A stretch of DNA of 36,995 nt, taken from positions 1 through 36,995 of IMG/VR virus record IMGVR_UViG_3300044960_000528; one strand, given 5' to 3'. Both the position numbers and the translations under genes were made by a program. Under the pieces are notes generated by a model that saw only the letters and a list, made by a program, of their open reading frames with translations, did no database searches and had not been told where the DNA came from. This stretch comes from a virus. Positions 30,120 through 36,589 of this stretch are shown piece by piece (positions within the stretch are counted from its first letter, which is position 1; the number at the start of each line of letters is the position of its first letter).

Positions 30120-30530
30120 ATGGCTGAGTTTCGCTTTGCCTACACCTTGCCGGCCCGGGATGAAGAGCAACTGCATCAGGAGTTGTTTTCGCTATTTCCG
30201 GGGAAATTCCAGGGCGTCTGCGGTAGCGGCCCAGTGGTACAGGCGGTTTTCTCCGGCGATCTTACCTCTTCGGAAAAGACTTCCCTGGATTCAGCCGTTC
30301 TGGGCCATGTGCCCAACACCCAGCTTCAGGGCCAGAGACTGCAAACCGCCGCCAAGGCCCTGTTTGACAGGCCCGATCTGGTGGCCCGGCTTGTACGGGC
30401 TCTGGCTCTGGTAGTTCTGGACGAAATTAACCGCCTGAGAGGCAGTCCAACCACCACTTTTCCCCCGATTTCGCCGACTGCTATGCGGTCGGCCATTCTG
30501 GCCAAACTCGACCTGGACAATACGGTGTAA
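30120..30530 (+). CDS. Hypothetical protein after the tail fibre
   Basis: Protein of 136 residues from ATG 30120, two bases after the fibre stop. It begins MAEFRFAYTLPARDEEQLHQ, then PGKFQGVCGSGPVVQAVFSG and a helical end RPDLVARLVRALALVVLDEI. No family is recognised. It could be a fibre chaperone or a cap. Two bases separate it from the membrane peptidase gene. Confidence 0.6.
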   Translation: MAEFRFAYTLPARDEEQLHQELFSLFPGKFQGVCGSGPVVQAVFSGDLTSSEKTSLDSAVLGHVPNTQLQGQRLQTAAKALFDRPDLVARLVRALALVVLDEINRLRGSPTTTFPPISPTAMRSAILAKLDLDNTV

Positions 30531-30532
30531 AC

Positions 30533-32263
30533 ATGAGAAAACCCCTGATTTTGCTGGCTCAACTGGCCCTTATCGCGCTTTGTTTTGCGGGGGCGGCCTG
30601 TCTCGGCTGGACTATCGGCACTTTCTACCAAAATCACGGCCCCAGTGCCTGTAACTGCTGTCTCAACTGCGATTGCGGCCAGGACTGCCAGTGCGGTTCG
30701 CGGGACTGCTGCCGCTGCTCGGAAAATTGCCGCTGCTCGGAAAACTGCCGCTGTACTGGCTGTACTGGCTGTACTGGCTGTAACAGCCACAAACCGCGAG
30801 GACAGTGCCCGCCTAACAGCCCGTGTCCCCAGCCCACCAAGTCGGAGGCTCAGGTTGATCTGCTGGAAATGCCCCAGGAAAACCGCAAGGAGAACATCAG
30901 CAGCCGGGGCCTCGGCTGCTGCACCTTTCGCAGTGCGGAATACGCTGCCCACTGGCAGAATGTGCCCTCTCTCTGGGGTTTGCCCGAGTGGATGAAGGCC
31001 CGAGGTATCGCCGGCGGCGGATACCCGCAAAAACAGGCCCAAATTATCGAGCAAATCGCCCTGGAACGCCGGCAGCCGGTCCCAGATTTTGTACAGTACG
31101 AGGGGCCTTTTCCCGAGGTGTTGATCGAGGCCGCGCTGGCGTCCGGGCGGGTTCCCTGCATCACCTGGAACGCAACACATATGCTGTGTTGCGTTTATTT
31201 GGACCGCGAAAAAGCGGCCATCCTCGATAACAACGAGCCTGGCCGCTACCGCTGGTACGACCGCTGGGATTTTCTCAAGCGCGTTAATGCCGGCGGGGCC
31301 TGGGTTTTTGTCCTGACCGCCCCCGCGCCGGCTCCCAAGGCCAGAATTTCCGTGGAAAATCAGGCCCAGGATACCTACGAGTGGTTACACCATGACGGAC
31401 CCAAATACAGTCTCTGGCTCAACCAAAAACAGATAGGTTTCTGGGACGGCCAGACCTACTACCCCTATTTGGGCAACGGTCGCTGGGGCGACCCGTGCGA
31501 TCCTCCGGTGACGCCTCCAAATGCCTCGACAAAACGGCTGGAGGGCGTGATCTCCTGGCAAAAGCCCCGAGGAGAGCGCTGGACCCGTGGGGTCAGACTG
31601 ACTGAAATCGACCAGACTACCGCCCTGAGTCTGCTGGCGGACAGCGAAAAACCCCATCTAACTCTGGTGGCCCAGCCAGAATCGAGTCTGCGGGCAGTAC
31701 AGGATCTGGCGGGCAAAACTCACCGGATTCAGGCCTATACGGGCTCCGAGTGGGCCGTACAGCCAGCACGCGGCCATCAGGCCGGCCTGGTAATACAGGG
31801 CCGCGACGGCAGAGTGCAATTTCGCCAGACAGCCCTGGATCTGGAGGCCCTGAAACAGTTCCTCACCCAGCCCTCGCCGTCTCCTTCCCCCTCACCCTCC
31901 CCCTCTCCAGCCCCGGTGAACCCTGTGACACCAGCCCCGGCCCCGGTTTCCCCGACTCCCAAAGCCCCTGACGAAAGGCCTCTGCCTGTGGACCCTGTAA
32001 CCCTTCTTTTGGTGGGTGGTGCATTGCTTGGATCGCAACTTCTTTCGCGGATTCTTGGCCGAATTAGGCCGCAGCAACCTGTTACTCCACAGCCTGTGCC
32101 GGCTCCCGTGCCACCGGCCGCGAGTACTGTCCCCTTGCCGCAAAACCCTTTGATCGCCGCCGTGCTGTCGCTTATCCTGGCGGAAGTCGCCCGGCGAGGC
32201 CCTGACATCCTCCAGGCGCTGGCCCGCGCCCTTCTGGAAAAGCGGGATTCTTCGGCTCAGTAA
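30533..32263 (+). CDS. Membrane-anchored, cysteine-rich C39/papain-like peptidase (candidate lysis protein)
   Basis: A 576-residue protein with five parts: (1) an N-terminal membrane segment (residues about 4-30); (2) a metallothionein-like stretch with 17 cysteines in residues 40-83, including CSENCR twice and CTG three times; (3) a peptidase-like domain (about 125-262) resembling family C39: Cys129/130 in RGLGCCTFRSAEY, His216 in NATHMLCCVYLD and Asp232-Asn233 in ILDNNEPGRYRW; (4) a middle region with WDGQTYYPYLGNG, then Ser-Pro repeats; (5) a second hydrophobic segment (about 483-505) and a final amphipathic helix. It is the only membrane or hydrolase candidate where a lysis cassette should be. 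Substrate unknown. A diverged 17-bp motif lies in frame at 32118. Confidence 0.72.
   Translation: MRKPLILLAQLALIALCFAGAACLGWTIGTFYQNHGPSACNCCLNCDCGQDCQCGSRDCCRCSENCRCSENCRCTGCTGCTGCNSHKPRGQCPPNSPCPQPTKSEAQVDLLEMPQENRKENISSRGLGCCTFRSAEYAAHWQNVPSLWGLPEWMKARGIAGGGYPQKQAQIIEQIALERRQPVPDFVQYEGPFPEVLIEAALASGRVPCITWNATHMLCCVYLDREKAAILDNNEPGRYRWYDRWDFLKRVNAGGAWVFVLTAPAPAPKARISVENQAQDTYEWLHHDGPKYSLWLNQKQIGFWDGQTYYPYLGNGRWGDPCDPPVTPPNASTKRLEGVISWQKPRGERWTRGVRLTEIDQTTALSLLADSEKPHLTLVAQPESSLRAVQDLAGKTHRIQAYTGSEWAVQPARGHQAGLVIQGRDGRVQFRQTALDLEALKQFLTQPSPSPSPSPSPSPAPVNPVTPAPAPVSPTPKAPDERPLPVDPVTLLLVGGALLGSQLLSRILGRIRPQQPVTPQPVPAPVPPAASTVPLPQNPLIAAVLSLILAEVARRGPDILQALARALLEKRDSSAQ
30715..30785 (+). repeat. 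Short tandem repeats encoding the Cys-rich region
   Basis: An 18-base unit encoding CSENCR occurs twice (one base different) and a 9-base unit (TGTACTGGC) three times in a row. These units lengthen the cysteine-rich part and are prone to slippage. Confidence 0.8.
32118..32134 (-). repeat. Dispersed 17-bp motif, two changes
   Basis: CCGCGAGTACTGTCCCC near the 3' end of the peptidase gene, read as AASTVP. Confidence 0.6.
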
Positions 32264-32299
32264 TTACTGGTCTTTACCTTCCTCTAAAAAGGAGCTACA

Positions 32300-32950
32300 A
32301 TGCGGATTTTGTGGCGCGGTAAAGCACCCAGGAAACCGAGGAAGTCGAGGAAAAAACCCGTGAAAATCGTGACACTACCCCAGGAAGGCCCGGAGTGGCA
32401 CCGCTGGCGATCCGGAGGCCTCGGCGGCTCCGATGCCCCGATTATCGCCGGGGACGTCGGCTGGACCACGCCCGAGGAACTGCTCCGGGCCAAGCTGGCC
32501 GGCGAAACCGCCGAGGAAACCGAGGCCATGCGGCGGGGCAAACGGCTGGAGCCGCTGGCCCGACAGCTTTACGAACTGCTTGCGGGCCGAAAAATGACCC
32601 CCTGCTGTGTGGTCCACGACGATTACCCCTGGCTCCGGGCCTCTTTGGACGGCCTGAGCGACGACTGGCAGTTGGTTCTGGAAATCAAGTGCCCGCGCTC
32701 TGATGGACCGCACCGCACGGCTCTGGCCGGGGCTGTTCCGGCCTATTATCGGGCTCAACTCCAGCACCAGTTGCTTGTCACGGGAGCCCCACTACTCCAC
32801 TACTGGAGCTACACGGATTCTGTGACTTTCGCCCCCGACGACCGGGTGGCCCTGGTAGAGGTGCTGCCCGATCGGGAATACCAGGAGTGGCTGTTCAAAA
32901 AAGAGCAGGAGTTTATGCAGAGCTTGATAGCTGATCTGCCCCCGGACTAG
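32300..32950 (+). CDS. YqaJ-type (lambda-exonuclease-like) recombination nuclease
   Basis: Protein of 216 residues from ATG 32300 with AAAAAGGAG seven bases upstream, the strongest ribosome site of the region. After a basic N-terminus (KAPRKPRKSRKKPVK), the nuclease core shows GGLGGSDAPIIAG, RGKRLEPLARQLYE, LRASLDGL with the catalytic Asp, LEIKCP with the Glu-x-Lys pair, and the helix YYRAQLQHQLLVTG. Such exonucleases chew 5' ends and hand 3' ssDNA to an annealing protein, here the RecT-like product at 33800. They are separated by a terminator and a minus-strand regulator, so they belong to different transcripts. Confidence 0.88.
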   Translation: MRILWRGKAPRKPRKSRKKPVKIVTLPQEGPEWHRWRSGGLGGSDAPIIAGDVGWTTPEELLRAKLAGETAEETEAMRRGKRLEPLARQLYELLAGRKMTPCCVVHDDYPWLRASLDGLSDDWQLVLEIKCPRSDGPHRTALAGAVPAYYRAQLQHQLLVTGAPLLHYWSYTDSVTFAPDDRVALVEVLPDREYQEWLFKKEQEFMQSLIADLPPD

Positions 32951-32956
32951 CCTCGG

Positions 32957-32973
32957 GGGGACATCACTCGCGG
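32957..32973 (+). repeat. Dispersed 17-bp motif, exact copy, left of the terminator
   Basis: GGGGACATCACTCGCGG starts seven bases after the exonuclease stop, 10 bases before the terminator stem. A reverse copy lies on the other side of the terminator. Confidence 0.85.
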
Positions 32974-32982
32974 TGAAAGCAG

Positions 32983-33013
32983 GGGACCGGCCCGGCCGGT
33001 CCCTTTTTTTTTT
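32983..33013 (+). terminator. Strong rho-independent terminator
   Basis: GGGACCGG, loop CCCGG, CCGGTCCC, followed by 10 T. It closes the late/peptidase/exonuclease transcription unit and is flanked by oppositely oriented copies of the 17-bp motif. Confidence 0.93.
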
Positions 33014-33027
33014 CCTTCACCGACGAA

Positions 33028-33044
33028 CCGCGAGTGCTGTCCCT
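33028..33044 (-). repeat. Dispersed 17-bp motif, two changes, right of the terminator
   Basis: CCGCGAGTGCTGTCCCT lies about 15 bases after the T-run, in the opposite orientation to the copy at 32957. CTTCACCG here and CGGTGAAAG beside the left copy extend the symmetry. Confidence 0.65.
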
Positions 33045-33109
33045 CGGAGGCCCCGCAAGCACCTTGTATGCCTTTTATTTTGTATTATTTGCCCCTTCCG
33101 TGAGCGATC

Positions 33110-33388
33110 TCACTCCTCCTCGACCTGGGGGTCGAGTAAGGCCCTGGCCGCTGCTCCTCGCGGTTTACGGCGGGTTGTTTCGCGAGCCTGCTCCTCCGCG
33201 AACTGGGCCAGTTCCTGAGTAGCTTCGAGGAAGGCTTCGGCGACACAGTGGGCCAGCCATTCGGTGGCGGACGGGTAATTACGGATTGCCGCCACCACGC
33301 GGGCCTGTTTCCAGGTTCCTCGCCGGATTTTCACGGGCACCAGGGTGCTGTCGTCGCCCTGCTCCACGGGCACGCGATCCTCGGTCAT
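33110..33388 (-). CDS. Ribbon-helix-helix-like regulator, candidate repressor
   Basis: Protein of 92 residues on the minus strand from ATG 33388, with GGAGAGG about 2-5 bases before the start. STLVPVKIRRGTWKQARVVA can form the beta strand and first helix of a ribbon-helix-helix fold, and SATEWLAHCVAEAFLEA the second; an acidic and basic tail follows. It is divergent to the early operon and between two motif clusters, the place where an immunity or early repressor normally sits. Its target could be the 17-bp motif or the promoter-like element at 33506. The fold assignment is by eye. Confidence 0.55.
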   Translation of the reverse strand: MTEDRVPVEQGDDSTLVPVKIRRGTWKQARVVAAIRNYPSATEWLAHCVAEAFLEATQELAQFAEEQARETTRRKPRGAAARALLDPQVEEE

Positions 33389-33426
33389 AACCTCTCCTGC
33401 TGGGCGAAATGCGGGCCTAGCTGGGT

Positions 33427-33455
33427 ATTATTTCAGTACTCGACAGTGCCGTCTA
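33427..33455 (-). promoter_or_regulatory. Probable promoter of the RHH-like gene
   Basis: Minus strand: TAGACG (33450-33455), 17-base spacer, AATAAT (33427-33432), with an A/T tract at 33467-33484 in the UP-element position. It is weaker than the promoters at 9145 and 9787. Confidence 0.5.
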
Positions 33456-33505
33456 CCCCTCTTGCGAATTTTTTCAATTTTTTTGCCGCGGCAGGATAAA
33501 ACCGC

Positions 33506-33524
33506 CTGTATCTATATTATAGAG
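33506..33524 (+). promoter_or_regulatory. 19-bp promoter-like element, copy 2 (early operon)
   Basis: CTGTATCTATATTATAGAG, identical to 12770-12788. Like copy 1 it has an A/T tract upstream, a divergent regulator gene behind it and a 17-bp motif downstream (43 bases after its end). There is no consensus -35. Confidence 0.7.
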
Positions 33525-33566
33525 GGATTAAATGAGAGGGTTAGTTAATACTCTCTTATTCAATCT

Positions 33567-33583
33567 GGGGACATCACTCGCGG
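33567..33583 (+). repeat. Dispersed 17-bp motif, exact copy, in the early leader
   Basis: GGGGACATCACTCGCGG between the promoter-like element and the first early gene, 20 bases before ATG 33604. Confidence 0.85.
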
Positions 33584-33603
33584 TAATAAGTGGAGGGTCT
33601 AAA

Positions 33604-33807
33604 ATGTCGGCGTTTGAGGCGGTGCAGCCGGTGGCGGTGCAGCTTGGCGACAAGGTGCGATTCCGGCAGGGCCGGGGGTATGCGATTGGGCAAGTGGTCT
33701 CGATAGACGGCCAAATTGCGGTGCTGGAATACAGGGGGAAGCCCGTGCGGCGGCAGGTGGCCTTGCTCGATCGAGTGGCGGAAAAGGAGGGCTCGGAGGG
33801 TGAGTGA
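33604..33807 (+). CDS. Small beta-barrel-like protein, first gene of the early operon
   Basis: Protein of 67 residues. ATG 33604 is chosen over the upstream 33532 because GGAGGG lies 8 bases before it and the extension overlaps leader elements. Residues about 15-55 (GDKVRFRQGRGYAIGQVVSI, then QIAVLEYRGKPVRRQVALLD) alternate like a small SH3/KOW barrel, a fold often used to bind RNA, DNA or RNA polymerase. No family is assigned. Its stop overlaps the next gene by 8 bases. Confidence 0.68.
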   Translation: MSAFEAVQPVAVQLGDKVRFRQGRGYAIGQVVSIDGQIAVLEYRGKPVRRQVALLDRVAEKEGSEGE

Positions 33808-34600
33808 ACCTCAGTCGGCTCTGGTTCCGGCCCGACCTGCTCCGCTGCCACTGGAGCGGGAGGTAGGCGTGGTTTTTCGCTCGGGCCTGTTCAAGGCCGA
33901 AAAGTTGGAACAGGCCCTGGTTAAGGCCTGGTTCGGCAAGGCCCTGGGCTTTAACGCCGCAGAATCACAGGTGGCGTTCCATTGTGTGCCGGGGAAGCCG
34001 CCGTCGCTCTCAGCCCAGGCATTGGCTGCCCGGGTGAAAGCCAGTGGAAGGTATAACTACCGGATTCGCCGGGCAGACGACGAGGCCTGCACCATCGAGT
34101 TTTTTGAGCGTTTGCCTGATGGTTCCTGGGAATCGCAGGGGATGGCGAGTTTCACCATCACCGAGGCGAAAAGGGCCAAACTCACAAGCAAGGATGTTTG
34201 GAGTAGTTATCCCTCGGATATGCTGTTCAACCGGGCCATGACGAGGGGAGTGCGGCGCTTTTGTCCCGATCTGACGTTTGGTTTGCCGGCCTACTCCCAT
34301 GAAGAGATCGGCAATTTAGAACAGGCCCGGAGCGAAATGCAGCAATCAAAGTCGGAGGTGAAGGACGCGGAGTTTACCGAGGCGCGGTACGGCGGGCCGT
34401 TTACGGCCGAAGAGTTGTCGGAAAACCCGGAAGACACTACCAAGCAGGCCGATACTGAGTTTGTGGATCGGATTAGGAACTACGCTGCTTCCAAGGGGAT
34501 TTCGCTTACCCGTTTGGTCGCTTTGGCTGGCGGTGACTTGTACAACTTGAGTCGGGCGGAAGCCAAGACTCTAATTCAAAAACTAGGAGGAATCGAGTGA
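33800..34600 (+). CDS. RecT-like single-strand annealing protein
   Basis: Protein of 266 residues from GTG 33800 (the frame is open further but inside the previous gene). Family features: VPGKPPSLSAQALAARVKAS, the SFTITEAKRAKLTSKDVWSS segment and YPSDMLFNRAMTRGVRRFCP with DLTFGLPAYSHEEIG, the pattern of RecT-type annealing proteins (K-D-x-W...YP.DML..RA..R..R...PD). It should coat ssDNA made by the YqaJ exonuclease and promote annealing. The C-terminal part (residues about 175-266) carries an acidic linker and a small helical domain. GTGA overlap with the next gene. Confidence 0.82.
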   Translation: MSEPQSALVPARPAPLPLEREVGVVFRSGLFKAEKLEQALVKAWFGKALGFNAAESQVAFHCVPGKPPSLSAQALAARVKASGRYNYRIRRADDEACTIEFFERLPDGSWESQGMASFTITEAKRAKLTSKDVWSSYPSDMLFNRAMTRGVRRFCPDLTFGLPAYSHEEIGNLEQARSEMQQSKSEVKDAEFTEARYGGPFTAEELSENPEDTTKQADTEFVDRIRNYAASKGISLTRLVALAGGDLYNLSRAEAKTLIQKLGGIE

Positions 34601-35166
34601 AAACTGGGGTGAAGGCCGAAGGTTCTTACTTCGGGCGGATCACGGGCTGGGGCTTGGAGTATTCCAGCCAGAACAATCTGTATCTGGCTATGGACATGAT
34701 TTTTGAGAAATTCCAGGCCCCGGAGGACGCCGAGCCGGTTCCGCTGACAGAGCCGGTCGCCGACAAAGTGAAAATTTGGCTCAACAGCGAGGAAAATCTC
34801 AAGCGAGCCAGGACCACGCTGGCCCGGCTGGGTCTGCGGGCGAACGATCTGGAAGACCTGATCGAGCAGATTGACCCGACCAGTAACAGGCCGTTCGATT
34901 TCCAGGCCTTGGAGGACGTGCAGGTCAACGCTCGGGCGTCCAAGGATGACCGCCAGGATGGCAAGTCTTTCACAGGCTTCAACCTTTGGCTCCAGGGGGT
35001 TTGCCGCCGTCTCTACGGCGACAAGCGCGACGAGGCCATCAACGATCTCAAGGCCAGGATTCGCGAGATCGAGGCCAAAGAGAAGGCCAAGAAAGCCGAG
35101 GAAGCCAGGGCCGAACGGATCGCTCGGGGTGAAGAGTCGCTGGAAGAAGTGTGTTACGAGGCTTAA
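34597..35166 (+). CDS. ssDNA-binding-like protein
   Basis: Protein of 189 residues from GTG 34597 (AGGAGG 6 bases upstream). It begins VKTGVKAEGSYFGRITGWGL and contains YLAMDMIFEKF, a beta pair common to phage SSB-like proteins, then a helical middle, GFNLWLQGVCRRLYG and a long charged helix (KARIREIEAKEKAKKAEEAR). Its place between the annealing protein and the primase fits an SSB. Family not confirmed. Confidence 0.58.
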   Translation: MKTGVKAEGSYFGRITGWGLEYSSQNNLYLAMDMIFEKFQAPEDAEPVPLTEPVADKVKIWLNSEENLKRARTTLARLGLRANDLEDLIEQIDPTSNRPFDFQALEDVQVNARASKDDRQDGKSFTGFNLWLQGVCRRLYGDKRDEAINDLKARIREIEAKEKAKKAEEARAERIARGEESLEEVCYEA

Positions 35167-35183
35167 TTTGGAGGGGGAGAACT

Positions 35184-36218
35184 GTGTCAGAGTTGCTGCC
35201 TCGACCGCTGGCCCGAGTGCTGTCGCGTTTGGAGCGATACATTCAGCTGCCGTGCGGCGACTACATGGGTCGTTGTCCGGCCCATGATGATGCGGTTCTC
35301 TCCCTTTCTATCCGCTGGGCCAACGGGCGTGTTCTGCTGAAGTGTCACGCCGGTTGTCCTACGCATGCTGTGGTCAAGGTTCTGGGACTGACATGGTTCG
35401 ACCTGTGGGATTCGGACCACAAGCATCAGTCTCCGGTAGCCTCCGTCCCTTCACCCGCAAGGGTGTTGGAGGAGCGGGACATTCTGCTGCGGGATCGGGT
35501 GTACCGCATGCTTCTTGACAGTTTGGGCCTGTCGAGAAAACACTACACTGATTTACAGAATCGCGGCCTGGATCCTGTTTGGATTGACAGAGCCGGGTAT
35601 CGCACGCTTCGTTTTCTGGGTTGTGTGAAGGCGGCTCGTTTGGCTCTCTCTACCTTTGGTGAGCGGGCCTATGACGTGCCAGGGTTGGTCTACAGCATGG
35701 GTCGGCCGGCGTTTACGGCCTCGGACGGGCTCTTGATCCCAGTGCGAAATCCTGCTGGCCAGATTGTTGGGGTTCTGGTGCGGGCCGATGCCGGCATTCA
35801 CAAATATCGCTGGCTCTCTACCGCCAGGGCGTCGGTGGGGATGCCCGTGCATGTGCCTCTGGGAACCGTCGAGGCTCTGGCTCAGGAGGGGAAATTGCGG
35901 CTCACTGAAGGGCCGCTAAAGGCCGACGTGGCCTTTCGTCTCTCCGGCATTCCTACCCTGGGTGTGGGCGGTATAGCTGCCTGGAAGCGGTCCTTGCCGC
36001 TTTTGGAGCTGCTAAAGCCCGAATGTGTGTTGTTGGCTGTGGACGCAGATTGGCAGACCAAGGAAAATGTGGCCCAGTCTCTGCGGGACTGGGCGGACAC
36101 GCTGCATTCCTTGGGGTATCCAATCTCTTTAGAACACTGGCCGCTGGCCCTGGGAAAGGGCATTGACGACGCCCTTCTCGCTGGGGTGGAGCCTAAACTG
36201 TTGCCCTACGAGGACTGA
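35184..36218 (+). CDS. DNA primase (CHC2 zinc finger plus TOPRIM-like domain)
   Basis: Protein of 344 residues from GTG 35184 with GGAGGGGGAG upstream. Zinc-finger part: YMGRCPAHDDAVLSLSIRWA followed by LLKCHAGC, giving the C-x2-H...C-x4-C ligands. Catalytic TOPRIM-like part: RLTEGPLKADVAFRLSGIPT with the Glu, then VLLAVDADWQT with the Asp-x-Asp pair, and LALGKGIDDALLAG. It synthesises RNA primers for the PolA enzyme. No helicase domain is attached and no helicase gene is seen in the window, so a host helicase is presumably used. Confidence 0.87.
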   Translation: MSELLPRPLARVLSRLERYIQLPCGDYMGRCPAHDDAVLSLSIRWANGRVLLKCHAGCPTHAVVKVLGLTWFDLWDSDHKHQSPVASVPSPARVLEERDILLRDRVYRMLLDSLGLSRKHYTDLQNRGLDPVWIDRAGYRTLRFLGCVKAARLALSTFGERAYDVPGLVYSMGRPAFTASDGLLIPVRNPAGQIVGVLVRADAGIHKYRWLSTARASVGMPVHVPLGTVEALAQEGKLRLTEGPLKADVAFRLSGIPTLGVGGIAAWKRSLPLLELLKPECVLLAVDADWQTKENVAQSLRDWADTLHSLGYPISLEHWPLALGKGIDDALLAGVEPKLLPYED

Positions 36219-36220
36219 AA

Positions 36221-36589
36221 ATGCCGGGTAAATCGGCCCGCGATAAGGGCTCGCGTCGAGAGCGGGAAATACGAAAAAGACTGGAAAAAGCCGGCATCCC
36301 GGCGGTTAAAGTGCCGCTCTCTGGTGGGGCCGGCGGTGAGTTTGGAGGTGATCTGTGGGCTGATATCGCCGGGCGTCGTCGGCGAGTCGAGGTGAAGGCC
36401 CGAGCCGGGGCCGAAGGGTGGAGGACGCTGAAGACCTGGCTGACTGGCTCTGATTTGCTGGTGTTGGTCGAAGACCGCGCCGAGCCGTTGGTAGTGATGC
36501 CCTTCGCCCTGCTGGAGGAACTTGTTAGTGGCCGAAGATTCTCTGCTGCCGAGCATCCCGTGGCACACTCGCCGGGGCCGAGCCGGTGA
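36221..36589 (+). CDS. PDDEXK nuclease, Holliday-junction-resolvase-like
   Basis: Protein of 122 residues, two bases after the primase stop. It begins MPGKSARDKGSRREREIRKR with the conserved Glu of helix one, then KVPLSGGAGGEFGGDLWADI with the Asp, and RRVEVKARAG with the Glu-x-Lys, together the PDDEXK catalytic set. Small single-domain enzymes of this kind (Hjc or RUS-like) resolve branched DNA in replication and before packaging. It overlaps the polymerase start by 62 bases. Confidence 0.8.
   Translation: MPGKSARDKGSRREREIRKRLEKAGIPAVKVPLSGGAGGEFGGDLWADIAGRRRRVEVKARAGAEGWRTLKTWLTGSDLLVLVEDRAEPLVVMPFALLEELVSGRRFSAAEHPVAHSPGPSR

Noticed and set aside
35206-35226. A further copy of the 17-bp motif near the primase start (CCCGAGTGCTGTCGCG)
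   Set aside because: Too many differences at both ends; likely chance.
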